64,000 nucleotides of DNA from Dichetophora obliterata. Taxonomy: Eukaryota > Arthropoda > Insecta > Diptera > Sciomyzidae. The stretch covers positions 95,917,842 to 95,981,841 of the forward strand of contig OY986436.1 of the NCBI GenBank assembly GCA_963920525.1, given 5' to 3'. The translations under genes were made by a program, and so were the position numbers. Shown piece by piece: positions 54,187-64,000 of this stretch (positions within the stretch are counted from its first letter, which is position 1; each line of letters starts with the position of its first letter). The notes beneath the pieces were generated by a model, which made no database searches, was not told the origin of the DNA, and saw only the letters and a list, made by a program, of their open reading frames with translations.

Positions 54187-55245
54187 TTAATGATCATATG
54201 AATAGTTTGCTCCATATGTATTTGCTCTAACACAATTAATGCATTTAAAGTTTGTGGGAATTTTGCATGTTCTGGTGTCATGTTTTTCCGCACAGTTTCC
54301 CCACGCCTCTTCTCTATCACACTTATTGCTTGTGTGATGATATTTTTGACATTTAAAGCATCGGGTCAATGAAATGTATTCTTTAATAAATCTAGATCTA
54401 TAGCTGAGCATGACGTATCTATTTGATATTTTAGCTAATGTTTCTCCAGACACTTCTATAATATAATTCCAAAGTTTTGTCTTCATATTTACAAATTTAT
54501 GAACCAATTTAAAATTGTCGCTGGTGTCTATGAAATGATTTGTTGCTACTAATTCTTCTACTTCTTGGTTATAATCACAGTCTATATTTGTAATAATCAC
54601 TTTTAAAATTTTTATCTTCGGAGCAGTAATCTTGTTACCCTCAGTTAATTGTTGCTTAATTTCTGCTTCTAGCTTTTCTTTACTGGTTTTATCCATTGTT
54701 GACACTATGATGCCTCCATTATTTATGTGCTTTATTGACGATATTCCCACTTTAATTTTCGCTGGTATTATTTTTTCCTTTAATTGTTTCTCTGTTGCTT
54801 TGCTTTCTTAATTTTTTCTGTTGGCAAGATTATTATGCTGTTTTGCTTTTTTGGTCTACTGGGTTGTGGTGTGTTTATATTAGCTGCTACCACTCCAGCA
54901 TAATATGTTATTATGTATTATATATTATATATTATATATTATGTATATTATATATTATGTATTATATATTATGTTAGAGTGTGTTGGTTGTTATTCTTTG
55001 TTTCTATGTTATGTAGTACTTTCTTTATTTCACTTATTTCTGTTTTTATGCTTTCAGTTGTTTGTTTTATTTCTTCATTTGCATTACTAATTCTATCTAA
55101 GCTTGACTCACCCTTCACCCACTGTCTGAACTTTTTTTTGTCAGTTTCACAAACCCAGAAACACTTGTTTTTTAATGCAGCTATGGCAGCATAGTCTTCA
55201 TCTGTGTAGTTGATGCAATCTATATGCCACCATGCCTGACATCAC
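54187..55245 (-). pseudogene. ORF1 of element G (PHD-like finger, CCHC knuckles), split by a microsatellite
   Basis: On the minus strand, 55245-54980 reads an N-terminal PHD-like segment (AWWHIDCINYTDEDYAAI, then NKCFWVCETDKKKFRQW) followed by a coiled-coil-like stretch (NANEEIKQTESIKTEISEIK). A TA-rich microsatellite breaks the frame at 54980-54905. Coding resumes and gives the 187-residue frame 54750-54187 with CFKCQKYHHTSNKC and C-N-C knuckles. PHD-type ORF1 fingers are known from CR1-like elements. Confidence 0.65.
54905..54975. repeat. TA-rich microsatellite (TATATTA-type)
   Basis: Runs of TATTATATATTATATATTAT with small variations. It lies inside ORF1 of element G and was probably expanded after insertion. 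The plus-strand frames with many Tyr/Ile residues across it are artefacts. Confidence 0.9.
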
Positions 55246-56401
55246 TTCTGCCTGACATCACCTGACAGCAGCACTTCTTATTAGCAAGTAGCAGACAAGT
55301 TTTTCACCAAAGTTTTTAATATCAATTAAAAGTTTATTTTGTAAAAGCCGTAAAGATTTTTTTATGCTTAGCTTTTATAAAAACTGTTTATTAATAGTAT
55401 TTTTTATTTATTCTGTGTTTATTTGTTATTTCTTGCGTTTTTTTATTTTTATTTAAGAGCGATTATTTTTCCGTGCACTTCAACTAGTTGTTCTTTCTTT
55501 CTCATCCATATGTTTTTCCCATGTTTTCTCAACATAGAATATTTTTTCCAATTAAATTTATATGGATTCCTAAGCATATTGGTATTCCCGGAAACGAACA
55601 AGCTGATGCTGCTGCAAAAGAAGCACTCTTGCTCCCTCTTATATTTGAAGTGCCTTGTCTGGGCTTAATTATTATGAATTATTTTTTGGTACTCAAAAAC
55701 TTGAGGCACGACGCTCCTGGAAGTCTTCCAGCTCCTTCCTAAGAACCCACAATACAGCATTATCAAGACCTCATTATAACATCAACTTGACGCGAGAAGA
55801 ATGCATAACGCTGGCTAGAATACGTCTAGGTAAAACATTATTTAATACAAAACATCTTTTTGCAAACACAGTGCCTATGCAATGCAGCATTTGTGCTACC
55901 ACTATGACTGTCCAGCACATTTTAATGGATTGCCCTCTATCAAAATGTAACCAACAACTGTAATTTATTGTCGACTGCAGCAAATAAGAAGCCTTTGATA
56001 ATATAAAAAGTGCACTAAATAAGCAAAACCTGCTCCACGAACTCTAATCTAAAATCGATGCAACATGGCCCTAGTCGCCCGGCACCATAAAATATTTTAT
56101 AAATTAATTTGTAAAATATTTCACAATAATTAAATAATTAAATAAATAAATAAAAAATAATTAAATAAATTATAAGTGTTTTTAATAAATCCAACACAAT
56201 GAAGCATTGATTACCATATTTACACTGAAAACACGCATTTTGAACAATCTCACGTGAGATTAGAGGGCAGGAGAGGGGGTCGAGCCAAATCTCACGATAT
56301 CTCACTAGGGAGAGGGGGGAGTAAAAAATCCCAAAAATCACCTCACGTAATTAATGGACGCCCCCTTATTGAGCCAAAGAACATAATAGGGGTATTCTCT
56401 A

Positions 56402-56532
56402 TGTTGGTTTCATTTACGCTCTCTGAGTAAATCAGTTAACTTTTGTATATTAAAGTTAGTATTAAACGAGTTGTCAAACTAAAAACACGAGTTTCTTTTC
56501 CGCGCTTATAAAAGCAACCAATAAACGCAACA
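56402..56532 (+). repeat. Candidate BEL/Pao 5' LTR (short or truncated)
   Basis: Starts TGTTGGTTTC and ends GCAACA, so termini TGTTG and CAACA are inverted. It includes a TATA-like CTTATAAAAG at about 56505. It is followed by TTTTTGGTCCTTCGAAGCCG, which fits a BEL-type PBS region. 131 bp is short; the outer TTA element sits just upstream and the LTR may be incomplete. Confidence 0.45.
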
Positions 56533-56760
56533 TTTTTGGTCCTTCGAAGCCGGATCCGCGCAAAGCTGCTTAATATTCTAAATTTCTTTTAAATAATACA
56601 TCGATATTCTAAACACTCTCGCAAAACATTTTGTTTAAAAAGATAAATCGCTGATAAACTGGACAAGTTTATTACCGTTTTTTCTCCGTTTGCATGTGCC
56701 GTGCTTTTCATTTCTCAGTTCTCAACAACCTCCCATTAAGTCTTAAAAAACAAAAACCCA

Positions 56761-57070
56761 ATGTCAAATAATGTCAAAACTCGTGATTCTGCACTAAGTG
56801 CAATTAAAAGACATATGACGAAAAGCATTGAAGATGCGACGATAATGGGTTTAGAGAATATATCAAGTTATTTGCAGATGCTTAATGAACAGTGGGCTAG
56901 ATTCAACTTGGCACAAGATGCTGTCGAAATTTCGTGTGGTATCGACAACTTTGCGATAGAAGAAGAATCACGAATTCAGGCCGAATCTTGGTATTCTATT
57001 GCTTTGGCTAATTTAAATCGTACAAAAAAGGTTTTGACTGAACCTGATGTAAATGCAAATGTTGATCTCG
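56761..57070 (+). pseudogene. gag: BEL Gag N-terminal helical region
   Basis: ATG 56761 opens RDSALSAIKRHMTKSIEDAT and a helical stretch (MLNEQWARFNLAQDAVEISC) like the start of BEL Gag proteins. The frame runs on to 57147, but from about 57070 it reads a hydrophobic tail from the inserted element H, not a real membrane segment. Confidence 0.7.
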
Positions 57071-57477
57071 TCTTTTGGCCGGTGACAGTCGTTTGTCTTG
57101 TGTTGTTTTTTTCTATTGTAATTTGTGTTATACCAGTGACTGTTTAATTTCGGTAAGTGCTGTATTTTTATTTATTTGTGATTGAAAATTGTTTTTAAGG
57201 TGACCTATAGTGTTTTCATGCTGTGTCGTTGATTTTTTTAATGTTTTATTGTAGTACATACATGTGTTGTTTTAATTGTCGTTTATAGTTTGATAGCTGA
57301 GCTGCTGCTTATATACTTTTTTCTTTCTCTTTTTTGCGTTCCTCTTTGTGCGTTGTTTGTTTATTTGCATAAACTAAGCACAGAGAACTGTTGCAGTTGC
57401 TTTTAAACTGCAACATATTATATTAACCCATTAGCACTTAGTGGACATTATTTTTGCTCACATAAAATTATTGAACT

Positions 57478-58436
57478 TTGTTTATTCGCTATGGAATATT
57501 TTCCGTAGAAAATTTTGCTGCTTGTTCTTTCGACGAGCTTTGCAAAAGTCAAAACATTCTGAACCGTATGTTCAGTTGTTCTGGCCCATGTGGGCGTTTG
57601 TTTCATACATCATGTGCTGGGATCTCTAAGTCGTGTCTTGATGATTTAATCTCACCACGATCAGGTCTTCGCTGGTATTGTGCTTCGTGTAGGGTTCTTT
57701 CACCAGATGAGTTTTTCTCAAAAATTAAGCTTTTCGGTGATAGTCTTAACAATTTAAATAACAATTTTAAAGAAATTGTTACATTTTTTAATGAAGTAAG
57801 CACCTCACCCAGTACTAGCATTTATGATGAAAAGTCTTCATCGGTAAATATTTCGACCGCATTGTCTCAGACTCTTCCAGCCTCTTCTTCTGAGACTCAA
57901 ATAGTTTTATCTAAAAAAGACCTAAATATTTCGAAGAAAAAGAGAAATAATTCCAAAAATAAAAGTAATAAGCGGCGCATGACGCTTCCAGCCACTTTAG
58001 AAACGAAGCAGATCTCGGCTAAACCAGTGTTTAGGCCAGTGAGAATAGATAATATAGTTATTACTCCATCTTCTCCATCTGTTTCTCCCCCGGCTAGAAA
58101 TGACATAACTAATGAGCGCAATAGTTCATTAAATTTAAGAGCTTTGTCGAGAAAAAAAAATTTTTCATTTCACGTCTTCAGCCCGACACAACAAGTGAAA
58201 ATGTATTGACGTTTGTTAAACACAACCAATTAGTAAGTCAGGCTGCTTTCTGCTCATGCAAGAAAATTGGCAATAAACCGTCCCACGCATCATTTATTCT
58301 CACAGTAGCTGCTGAAGAGTTTGCAACTGTTCTGAGCTCTAATCTGTGGGCTGATAATATCTTTGTTTCTGAGTTTAAGCCTAAGCACAAGTCTAGAAGG
58401 ACGAATAATATCACCAGTCAGACCCAAAAAAACTAA
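57478..58436 (+). pseudogene. ORF1 of element H (PHD-like zinc finger), frameshifted
   Basis: Residues about 30-75 form a PHD/C4HC3-like module: FSCSGPCGRLFHTSCAGISK then GLRWYCASCR, with the first Cys pair less clear. A Ser/Thr-rich linker and a basic patch (KKKRNNSKNKSNKRR near residue 145) follow. A frame change near 58195-58205 leads to the C-terminal segment (LVSQAAFCSCKKIGN ... ASFILTVAAEEFATV) ending at 58436. The role is RNA binding and chaperoning of the element RNA. Confidence 0.75.
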
Positions 58437-58471
58437 ATAGGCTTTCCCTTTACTATCAAAATGTAAGGGGA

Positions 58472-61213
58472 TTGCGCTCAAAGACGCGCGACATTTTTTT
58501 GTCAACTCAGAATTTTTCTGAAGATATTATCGCGTTAACTGAAACTTGGTTGAACGGAGGAATTACTGACTTAGAACTGTTTGACAATAGTTTTCAAGTA
58601 TATAGGAAGGACAGACACGCTGACAATAATTCTGCAGTTGGTGGTGGTGTCCTATTAGCTGTAAGGAACTCCTGTGTTAGTTCCTTTATTGATATTCCCT
58701 GCTCTTCTAATATCGAACTTATATGCGTTAAGGTTGTACATTGCAATTCTAATGTATATGTTATTAATGCATACGTTCCTCCAAAGAGCAGTGTAGAGGT
58801 GTATGCAAGCCTTGCGGATTGCATAGAATTTATATTAAATTTACTTGACGTTAATGACGACATTTTATTGTTGGGCGATTTTAATTTGCCTGACTTAAAA
58901 TGGTATTCTTCTGACGATGAAACACATTTTTGTGCATCTAATTCGAAGACACGCCAAGAACATATATTTGTTGACAATATATGTTCTGACTTACAACAAG
59001 TTAGTTGTATTTATAATAGTCTGGAAAGGCTGCTTGACCTAGTCTTAACTACAGACAGTAACAATGTCATTGTTCAGAAGGCACTTCATGCTTTGACTAC
59101 TATTGATAACTACCATCCACCTTTGAGTATTTGGTATAAATCCGATAGGGAGAATATGGTAAATTCAAGCTCTGTGGACACAGTTTATGAATTCAATTTC
59201 AAAAAAGCTGACTTTTTGGGGTTGAATCATTTACTTTATAGTAAATTAAATATAATTACAGAATACATAAATAATAATAATCTTAACAGTTCAATAAATT
59301 ATTTCTATACGGAGCTCTTTGCAATGTTTTCTCAGTCTGTACCATATAGTCTCAAATTTGCGAAAAATTCTGCGTACCCTTGGTACACAAAGGATTTAAA
59401 GACTCTTCGCAACAATAGGAATAGGGCATGGAAGAAATATGTTTGTAGTTTTGACTCAAATGACCTAGAAACATACAAACGTTTGTTTCTGGAATTTGAG
59501 AATTGCTCAGCTGCATTATATAATGAGTATTTGGATAATATGAAGCTGAGTATTTTGTCTGATCCAAGAAAATTTTGGGGATTTATTAATGTTAAGAAGA
59601 AGACTGATGGATTTCCTTCTTCTTTCAAATTTCAGGATTGATTTACTGACGATTCCACCATTATTTGTGGCTTATTTGCCAATCTTTTTAAAGAATCATT
59701 CTGTTCAGATTCTTTTAATCCTGATTTAGCGTATTTTGATTATATGAACAACGCATCCAGAGTTTCTTTGGGGCATATATCTTTTACCTCAGAGGATATT
59801 TTTAAGTATATTGAATCAATCGATGAGGATTTTAGCGCTGGACCAGATGGAATTCCTGCCGCAGTGTTAAAACAATGCGGCTCCGTTTTGTGTCAGCCTC
59901 TCTCGTTACTTTTTAATAAATCAATTAATGAAAGTAATTTTCCTCTTTTTTGGAAAAAATCTTATATCAGTCCTATTTACAAAAAAGGTTGCAGGAACGA
60001 CGTCACTAATTATAGGCCTATCGCTAAATTGTCTTCGATTCCTAAACTTTTTGAGCGAATAGTGTACGATCGAGTGAAAATTCACTGTGGGCAAGTCATG
60101 ACAACTCGTCAGCATGGTTTTGTTACTGGCAGATCCACTGTGTCTAATCTCCTTGATTTCACTACATTCTGCTTAAAATCTATTGATTCTGGTAGCCAGG
60201 TCGATTGTATTTACACTGATTTTAGCAAAGCTTTTGATAAATTACCACATAATCTTATTTTATTTAAACTTAAATTAATGGGATTTCCACAATATTTTGT
60301 AAACTGGATCAAATCGTATTTGATGGAGCGATCTTATCAAATACGGTTCCGAGGCGTGTTGTCTTCTGAATTTGTTGCAGAATCGGGTGTTCCTCAAGGA
60401 AGCCACCTGGGCCCACTTCTGTTTATTTTGGCAATTAATGATGTGCTCCAGTCAGACTTGAACTCCTTTGAGGTTTGGTGTTCTAAAAATAACATGTTTT
60501 TAAATCCAGATAAATGCCAAACTATGACCTTTTCGCGTAAAAGGAACAATTTTATTTTTGATTACAAAATTAAAGATACTGCTTTAAGTCGTGTAACTAC
60601 CGTCAAAGACCTTGGTATATGCATGGATTCTAAATTGTCGTTTAACATGCATATTGATAGAATTTGTAAAAAAGCGTCTTCTATGCTTGGTTTTATAAAA
60701 CGGTGGGCCAAAGAGTTTGATAGCTTAATAACAACTACAACTCTGTATTATTCAATCGTGCGTCCTCACTTGGAGTACGCAAGTCAAGTATGGTCCCCAC
60801 ATTACAATGTGCATGTTGATCGTATAGAAAGAATTCAAAAACGTTTTATTCGGTTTGCTCTAAGAGGCTTGAGTGGAACTGACACATTTAACCTTCCTCC
60901 ATATGAGGATCGTTTAAAATTATTAAAGATGCAATCTTTAAGTGAGAGAAGAAAATCTGCTGATATCGTCTACTTACACCAACTCATAACTGGTGTATTC
61001 GACTCTCCAGAGCTTCTTTCTTTTATAAATTTTAACACTAACCGTAGAAGCAGCAAAAACTCTAACAACTTGATTTATTTACCATTTAGTAGAACAAATT
61101 ATATGTTAACTGCTCCATTAAATCGCATGAGTACCTTTGTTAACAACTGTAACGTGTTTGATGTTAACTTGTCGAAAGGTCAACTCAAAAGTAGATTGAA
61201 AACTAATGTATGA
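58472..61213 (+). pseudogene. ORF2 of element H: one stop codon and an RT active-site deletion
   Basis: A single frame of about 910 codons, broken only by TGA at 59639-59641. Endonuclease: IALTETWLNGG, LLGDFNLPDLKW, DNYHPPLSI (catalytic residues present). RT: NYRPIAKLSSIPKLFERIVY, CIYTDFSKAFDKL (first Asp), GVPQGSHLGPLLFILAINDV near 60390-60445. The sequence then passes directly to DLNSFEVWCSKNNMFLNP, skipping the block with the YADD pair. Tail: RPHLEYASQVWSPHYN and RIERIQKRFIRFALRGL. It is dead for polymerisation although the frame is open. Confidence 0.9.
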
Positions 61214-61454
61214 TTAGATCTATGTAAACGCATGGTTAGTTGTCATGTCTTGTGTTGTCCCTGAGCCCAACCCATATTATGGTGGGTAAATTTTTCTCCC
61301 TTTTGGTTTTTTATTGGACCACTTTTATCGATATCTTTGAGTTATTTCAATGATATTGGATTGGTTCTTAAAATGATCTATTGCGGAGAAAGTGTGAAAA
61401 AGCTGTAGTAGCTGAACTCTATTGTTATTGCATGTTTATGTAACCACACAGGTA

Positions 61455-62799
61455 TCTGCATAAATACGGTTACCCAAAATGGAACTGCCAACATTTTCAG
61501 GCGATTCCACTGAATGGGTTTTATTTCTTGATGCATTTCAATCACTAGTTGCTTCAAACAATAATTTGACGAACGTTCAAAAGCTTTACTATCTTCGCAG
61601 TTGCTTGAAAGGAGAAGCATTAAACATCATCAGTAGTTTTAAAATTTGCGACGCGAACTATAACGAAGCCTGGGACTTGCTAAAGGGTCGCTACAAAGTC
61701 ATGCGTGTCATTATTGAAGGTCACTTTCGCGCATTGTCTGCTATACAGAGTGCGAGTAGTGATTCTGCTGACGACAGAATCACTTCTGAGAATCAAACAG
61801 GTTCTTGACAAAACTCTACAGCATGTACGCGCTCTTAAAGCAATTAGACGACCGGTGGAGTTTTGGGACGACTGGTTGGTGCACGAGGTGGTGAGTAAGC
61901 TCGCATTTGAAACAAGAAAACAATGGGAGCTGTCACTTGAAAATTACGATCCTCCAACCTTACCTTGGGCGACTTGAAGATTTTTTTTTAGAGACACGGT
62001 GTCGCTCTCTCTCAATGTTATTGACAACAACTGCTATAACTGCTGCCATATACACACCTAGAAACAAAACGACCGTGTTTCATGCTTTACAAAATAATTT
62101 TGATAGCTTGTCGCGATGCTCACACTGTAATGGCAATCATAAAATTTACGATTGCGAGAAGTTCTCAAGCTTAAATGCCTCTGCCAGAGTTCAGTTTATA
62201 AAAGAAAGTGGTGCTTTAACTGTCAAAGCACAGGGCACCTCAAGGCGAGATGCCGTAGTACCTCAACATGCAGAATTTGTCATCAACATCACCATACGTT
62301 CTTACACACTGCCGCTCTCTCTGCTCCAGAGTCCGATGAAAACGTTGTTGTTGCCACTGCTCAAACAGCTATGGTTCCCGCTTTCACTAATGCCGACGCC
62401 GCTAACAACAGTTTAGATAAGCATGATTTCACAGCCTCTTTTATCACTGCAACTAAACTTGTAAAATCTATTTTAAGCACAACCTGCAATAATAGAACTA
62501 CCGCTGCAACCGCCGATGTCAACTCGCAAATCGAAGCCAAACAAGCTATTCTTTTGGCTACCGCTTTTTTTAAAGTGCAAGACTGCTCCGGCCAATGGCA
62601 AACCGCTCGCTTGTTATTCGATACTGGCTCGCACGAGTTGTGTGTCCAACGTCTTCGTTTGACAAGAAACCCTTCATTTGTGTTCGTAACTGGCATCGGC
62701 TCTGCACATGGAGGACGTTCGAAAGATGAGACATCACTCACCTTGTCACCTCGTTTGTCTCCTCAGTGTTTCAAAATTAACGCGATTATTTTGATTTAA
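61455..62799 (+). pseudogene. gag-pro: BEL Gag main part, zinc knuckles and protease
   Basis: The DUF1759-type region starts LPKMELPTFSGDSTEW (about 61467 on) and continues to 61800. A frameshift moves it to 61705-61977 (LDKTLQHVRALKAIRRPVEF). Knuckles lie near 62115 (CSHCNGNHKIYDC), 62215 (CFNCQSTGHLKARC) and 62265 (CRICHQHHH). The protease active site reads LLFDTGSHELC near 62612-62645, with DTG intact. At least three frame changes make it non-functional. Confidence 0.85.
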
Positions 62800-62829
62800 C
62801 ATGATTTACGAATACAATTTATTACACCA

Positions 62830-63464
62830 GAGATTCGAAAAGGGGTTCCTGGAACGCCCATGGCGCAGTGCACAGCCTTTGGGTGGATGCTGTTTGGTCG
62901 TGTTAATTATAAACAATCTCATGACCATAATGTACAAAGCTTACACTGCGACATCACGTTGGTCAGAGCACTGAGCAAATTATGGGAGCTAGAAGAATTA
63001 CCAAAAGTTAAACACCTCACAGCTGAAGAAAAATTTTGCGAAGACCATTTCGAAGCTACACATTGCCGTACGGCTGCAGACATTTCATCGTTGAACTTCC
63101 ACTTAAGAACAATGTACCGCTTGGTGAGCCACGAAACCTCGCAGTACGCAATCTATTGCGTATGGAAAGAAGAGTTGCCGTCGATGAAGACTTGCGGCTC
63201 CGCTATAGCAACTTTATGCAAGAGCTAATTGAAATGAATCACATGGAGATCGCACATGGTATGGCAGAAAATTGCTTTTATATGCCGCAACATTGTGCAT
63301 TAAAGGAATCTAGCGTCACAACCAAGTTGAGCGTCGGCCAAAACTTCAACCGGTTATTCGTTAAATGACGCGCTTATGATTGGGCCGCCATTACAAGATG
63401 ATATCTTTTCAATTATAATAAGGTTTAGAACGCACCGCTTCGCCCTTACTGCAGATGTGACTAA
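62830..63464 (+). pseudogene. pol: BEL protease-RT connector and first RT residues
   Basis: Reads AQCTAFGWMLFGRVNY near 62862, LWELEELPKVKHLTAEEKFC near 62980, then after a frame change near 63080 LPLKNNVPLGEPRNLAVRNL and MERRVAVDEDLRLRYSNFMQ. After 63355 it continues SLNDALMIGPPLQDDIFS up to the insertion at 63465. This block is typical of Pao-type pol upstream of the catalytic palm, which is outside the window. Confidence 0.8.
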
Positions 63465-64000
63465 CAGCCCTATTCTGGCAGCTTAACTAAGCTCACCACA
63501 TTAACAAAATAGTTAATATTAACAATTTGTTAAGGTTTCGTATTCTGCTGCAAATTTAAAAGCTCTTTTCCTTACAATTTTGTTAATAACAGAAAGAGTC
63601 TTAACAACGAATGAAATGTATGTGCTTAGATAGAAAATTGTTGTGAAAATAATAAAAAAATACAAATTAATATATAATATTGAGTTTAAATACATTAAAC
63701 TGAAAAATGGAGGAATTTTTTCTTATTTTAAGTGTTGATAATGAAATCTTTCAGTAGCCGTGGCAAATTTTTCAAGCGCTTGCAAAGTCACAAGCTGCAC
63801 TCGAAGCATCTGTTTATATAGCGCATCTCTTCTTTCAATAGGCATATCGATTTTCACCATGCATGGTGAACTTTAAAAGCTTTTTAAGCTTTTATGTTGT
63901 TAATGATTTTTAAGAATACCAACATTTACATAACATAACAAGCAGCTTAACAAGAGCTCCTTAACTATTTCTTGTTAAGTTAACAACCAGAATAGGGCTG
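63465..64000. mobile_element. TIR element (MITE) ending at the last base of the window
   Basis: CAGCCCTATTCTGG at 63465-63478 is matched exactly in reverse by CCAGAATAGGGCTG at 63987-64000, with weaker similarity further in. TTAACA/TGTTAA motifs are repeated near both ends. It is 536 bp and has no ORF. It interrupts BEL RT coding, so an 8-bp flank (GTGACTAA at 63457-63464) should recur just past the window if it is hAT-like. Confidence 0.85.

Larger units (their letters stand above)
51038..55540 (-). mobile_element. Non-LTR retrotransposon G, near full length, minus strand
   Basis: The 3' end is marked by a T run at 51038-51052 (poly-A on the element strand). ORF2 (54104-51336) and ORF1 (about 55245-54187) follow in the expected order toward the 5' end, with a possible 5' UTR to about 55540. 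It is inserted in the RNase H domain of the I-like element in opposite orientation. Confidence 0.85.
50291..56050 (+). pseudogene. RNase H and C-terminus of the I-like ORF2, split by element G
   Basis: Part 1 runs to about 51035: connection region, then RNase H with VLYTDGSFLGGATSYAVC (first Asp) near 50774, FAAEHAAIRF (Glu) near 50890 and CSDSLSVIRALN (Asp) near 50965. Stops are at 50522 and 50831. After the insertion, part 2 (55545-55963) has the end of RNase H ([20 protein letters not shown]) and the C-terminal CxxC region (CSICATTMTVQHILMDCPLS). RNase H here is diagnostic of the I clade. Confidence 0.85.
44334..56150 (+). mobile_element. I-clade non-LTR retrotransposon, split by two insertions
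   Basis: Carries ORF1 with a Gag-like RNA-binding region, ORF2 with endonuclease, RT and RNase H in the order typical of I-factor relatives, and a 3' end in AATAAATAAATAAA near 56130-56150. Coding resumes across the Harbinger (47111-49534) and the minus-strand element G (51038-55540). The 5' boundary is approximate. Confidence 0.85.
41988..56365. mobile_element. TTA-flanked TIR element, host of nested insertions
   Basis: The left end GGTGGCGTCCATTAATTACG and the reversed right end GGGGGCGTCCATTAATTACG, both continuing TGA, differ at one base in 23. TTA flanks both sides (41985-41987 and 56366-56368). Inside lie the foldback element, the I-like element and their nested insertions. Own sequence is about 2.3 kb on the left and 0.2 kb on the right. 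No transposase of its own is recognised. The alternative, two separate copies of one MITE family, would need both to be truncated at the inner side. Confidence 0.7.
57070..61454 (+). mobile_element. Non-LTR retrotransposon H (CR1-like), apparently full length
   Basis: 5' UTR, ORF1 with a PHD-like finger, ORF2 with endonuclease and RT, and a 3' UTR. It is inserted in the BEL Gag, whose coding resumes by about 61455. PHD-containing ORF1 points to a CR1-like clade. The boundaries are estimated from the host frame; no target duplication is claimed. Element C belongs to the same clade. Confidence 0.85.
56402..63464 (+). mobile_element. BEL/Pao LTR retrotransposon, split by element H and cut by a MITE
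   Basis: Candidate 5' LTR (56402-56532), a GGTCC-type PBS, Gag of the DUF1759 type, CCHC knuckles, aspartic protease, the connector between protease and RT, and the first RT residues appear in order. Element H separates the first Gag helix region from the rest. The RT is interrupted at 63464 by the terminal element; the remainder lies beyond the window. Confidence 0.85.

Noticed and set aside
54795..55194. Plus-strand ORFs with Tyr/Ile/Cys-rich repeats
   Set aside because: Produced by reading the TA-rich microsatellite and the complement of ORF1 of element G.
57070..57147. Apparent transmembrane segment at the end of the BEL Gag frame
   Set aside because: The BEL coding sequence ends at the element H junction near 57070. 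The hydrophobic residues come from reading into the inserted 5' UTR.

Overview
The window is a transposable-element graveyard from an AT-rich animal genome, most likely an insect and probably a higher fly (Diptera). The evidence is an envelope-bearing errantivirus-type gypsy element, an I-clade non-LTR element with RNase H, a rosa-like DD41D mariner (a group first described in tephritid flies), a BEL/Pao element, and a dispersed repeat containing a GGACAGACGGACATGGC core that I remember from fly genomes. The species call is inference. I find no convincing host gene, rRNA, functional tRNA or CRISPR array. Almost every long reading frame belongs to a mobile element, and most are broken by stops, frameshifts, deletions or later insertions.

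Layout. 1-3953: broken non-LTR element (A), split by a MITE and by a 1.7-kb insertion of unknown type. 4524-5341: non-autonomous hAT with a perfect 8-bp target duplication. 5545-6450: 3' end of non-LTR element B. 6903-11134: two tRNA-like (SINE-like) arms in inverted orientation enclosing 3.6 kb, inside which lies a TAA-flanked DNA element (9243-10271). 11701-12964: decayed Tc1-like element. 13772-14400: hAT transposase fragment (minus). 15025-25362: gypsy-class LTR element with gag and protease but no recognisable reverse transcriptase. It carries internal coding repeats, an A-rich pol-less region, a truncated non-LTR (C), a TTAA-flanked element and, in the 3' LTR, an AT-flanked element. That gypsy element lies in or beside the leader of a second, errantivirus-type gypsy (25363 to about 37240: gag, protease, RT, RNase H, integrase, env). 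The second element is itself interrupted by a mariner, a non-LTR fragment (D), a 1.07-kb mini LTR element and a 118-bp tandem-repeat element. 38110-41940: nearly complete non-LTR element E. 41988-56365: a TTA-flanked DNA element containing a foldback element and an I-like retrotransposon (44334-56150), which in turn contains a 2.4-kb PIF/Harbinger transposon (47111-49534) and a minus-strand non-LTR element G. 56402-63464: BEL/Pao element split by non-LTR element H and by a terminal-inverted-repeat element that runs to the last base of the window.

How it fits together: coding frames resume on the far side of many insertions, so the order of insertion can be read. Examples are outer TTA element, then I-like, then Harbinger and element G; and BEL, then element H and the terminal MITE. 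Several insertions have exact target-site duplications visible in the sequence (8 bp hAT; TAA, TTA and ATT; TTAA; AT; TA). The best-preserved and therefore probably youngest elements are the DD41D mariner (two single-base frameshifts), the two-gene Harbinger, ORF2 of elements E and H, and the gypsy element with similar LTRs. Coordinates were read by eye from the sequence; boundaries given as approximate may be off by tens of bases.
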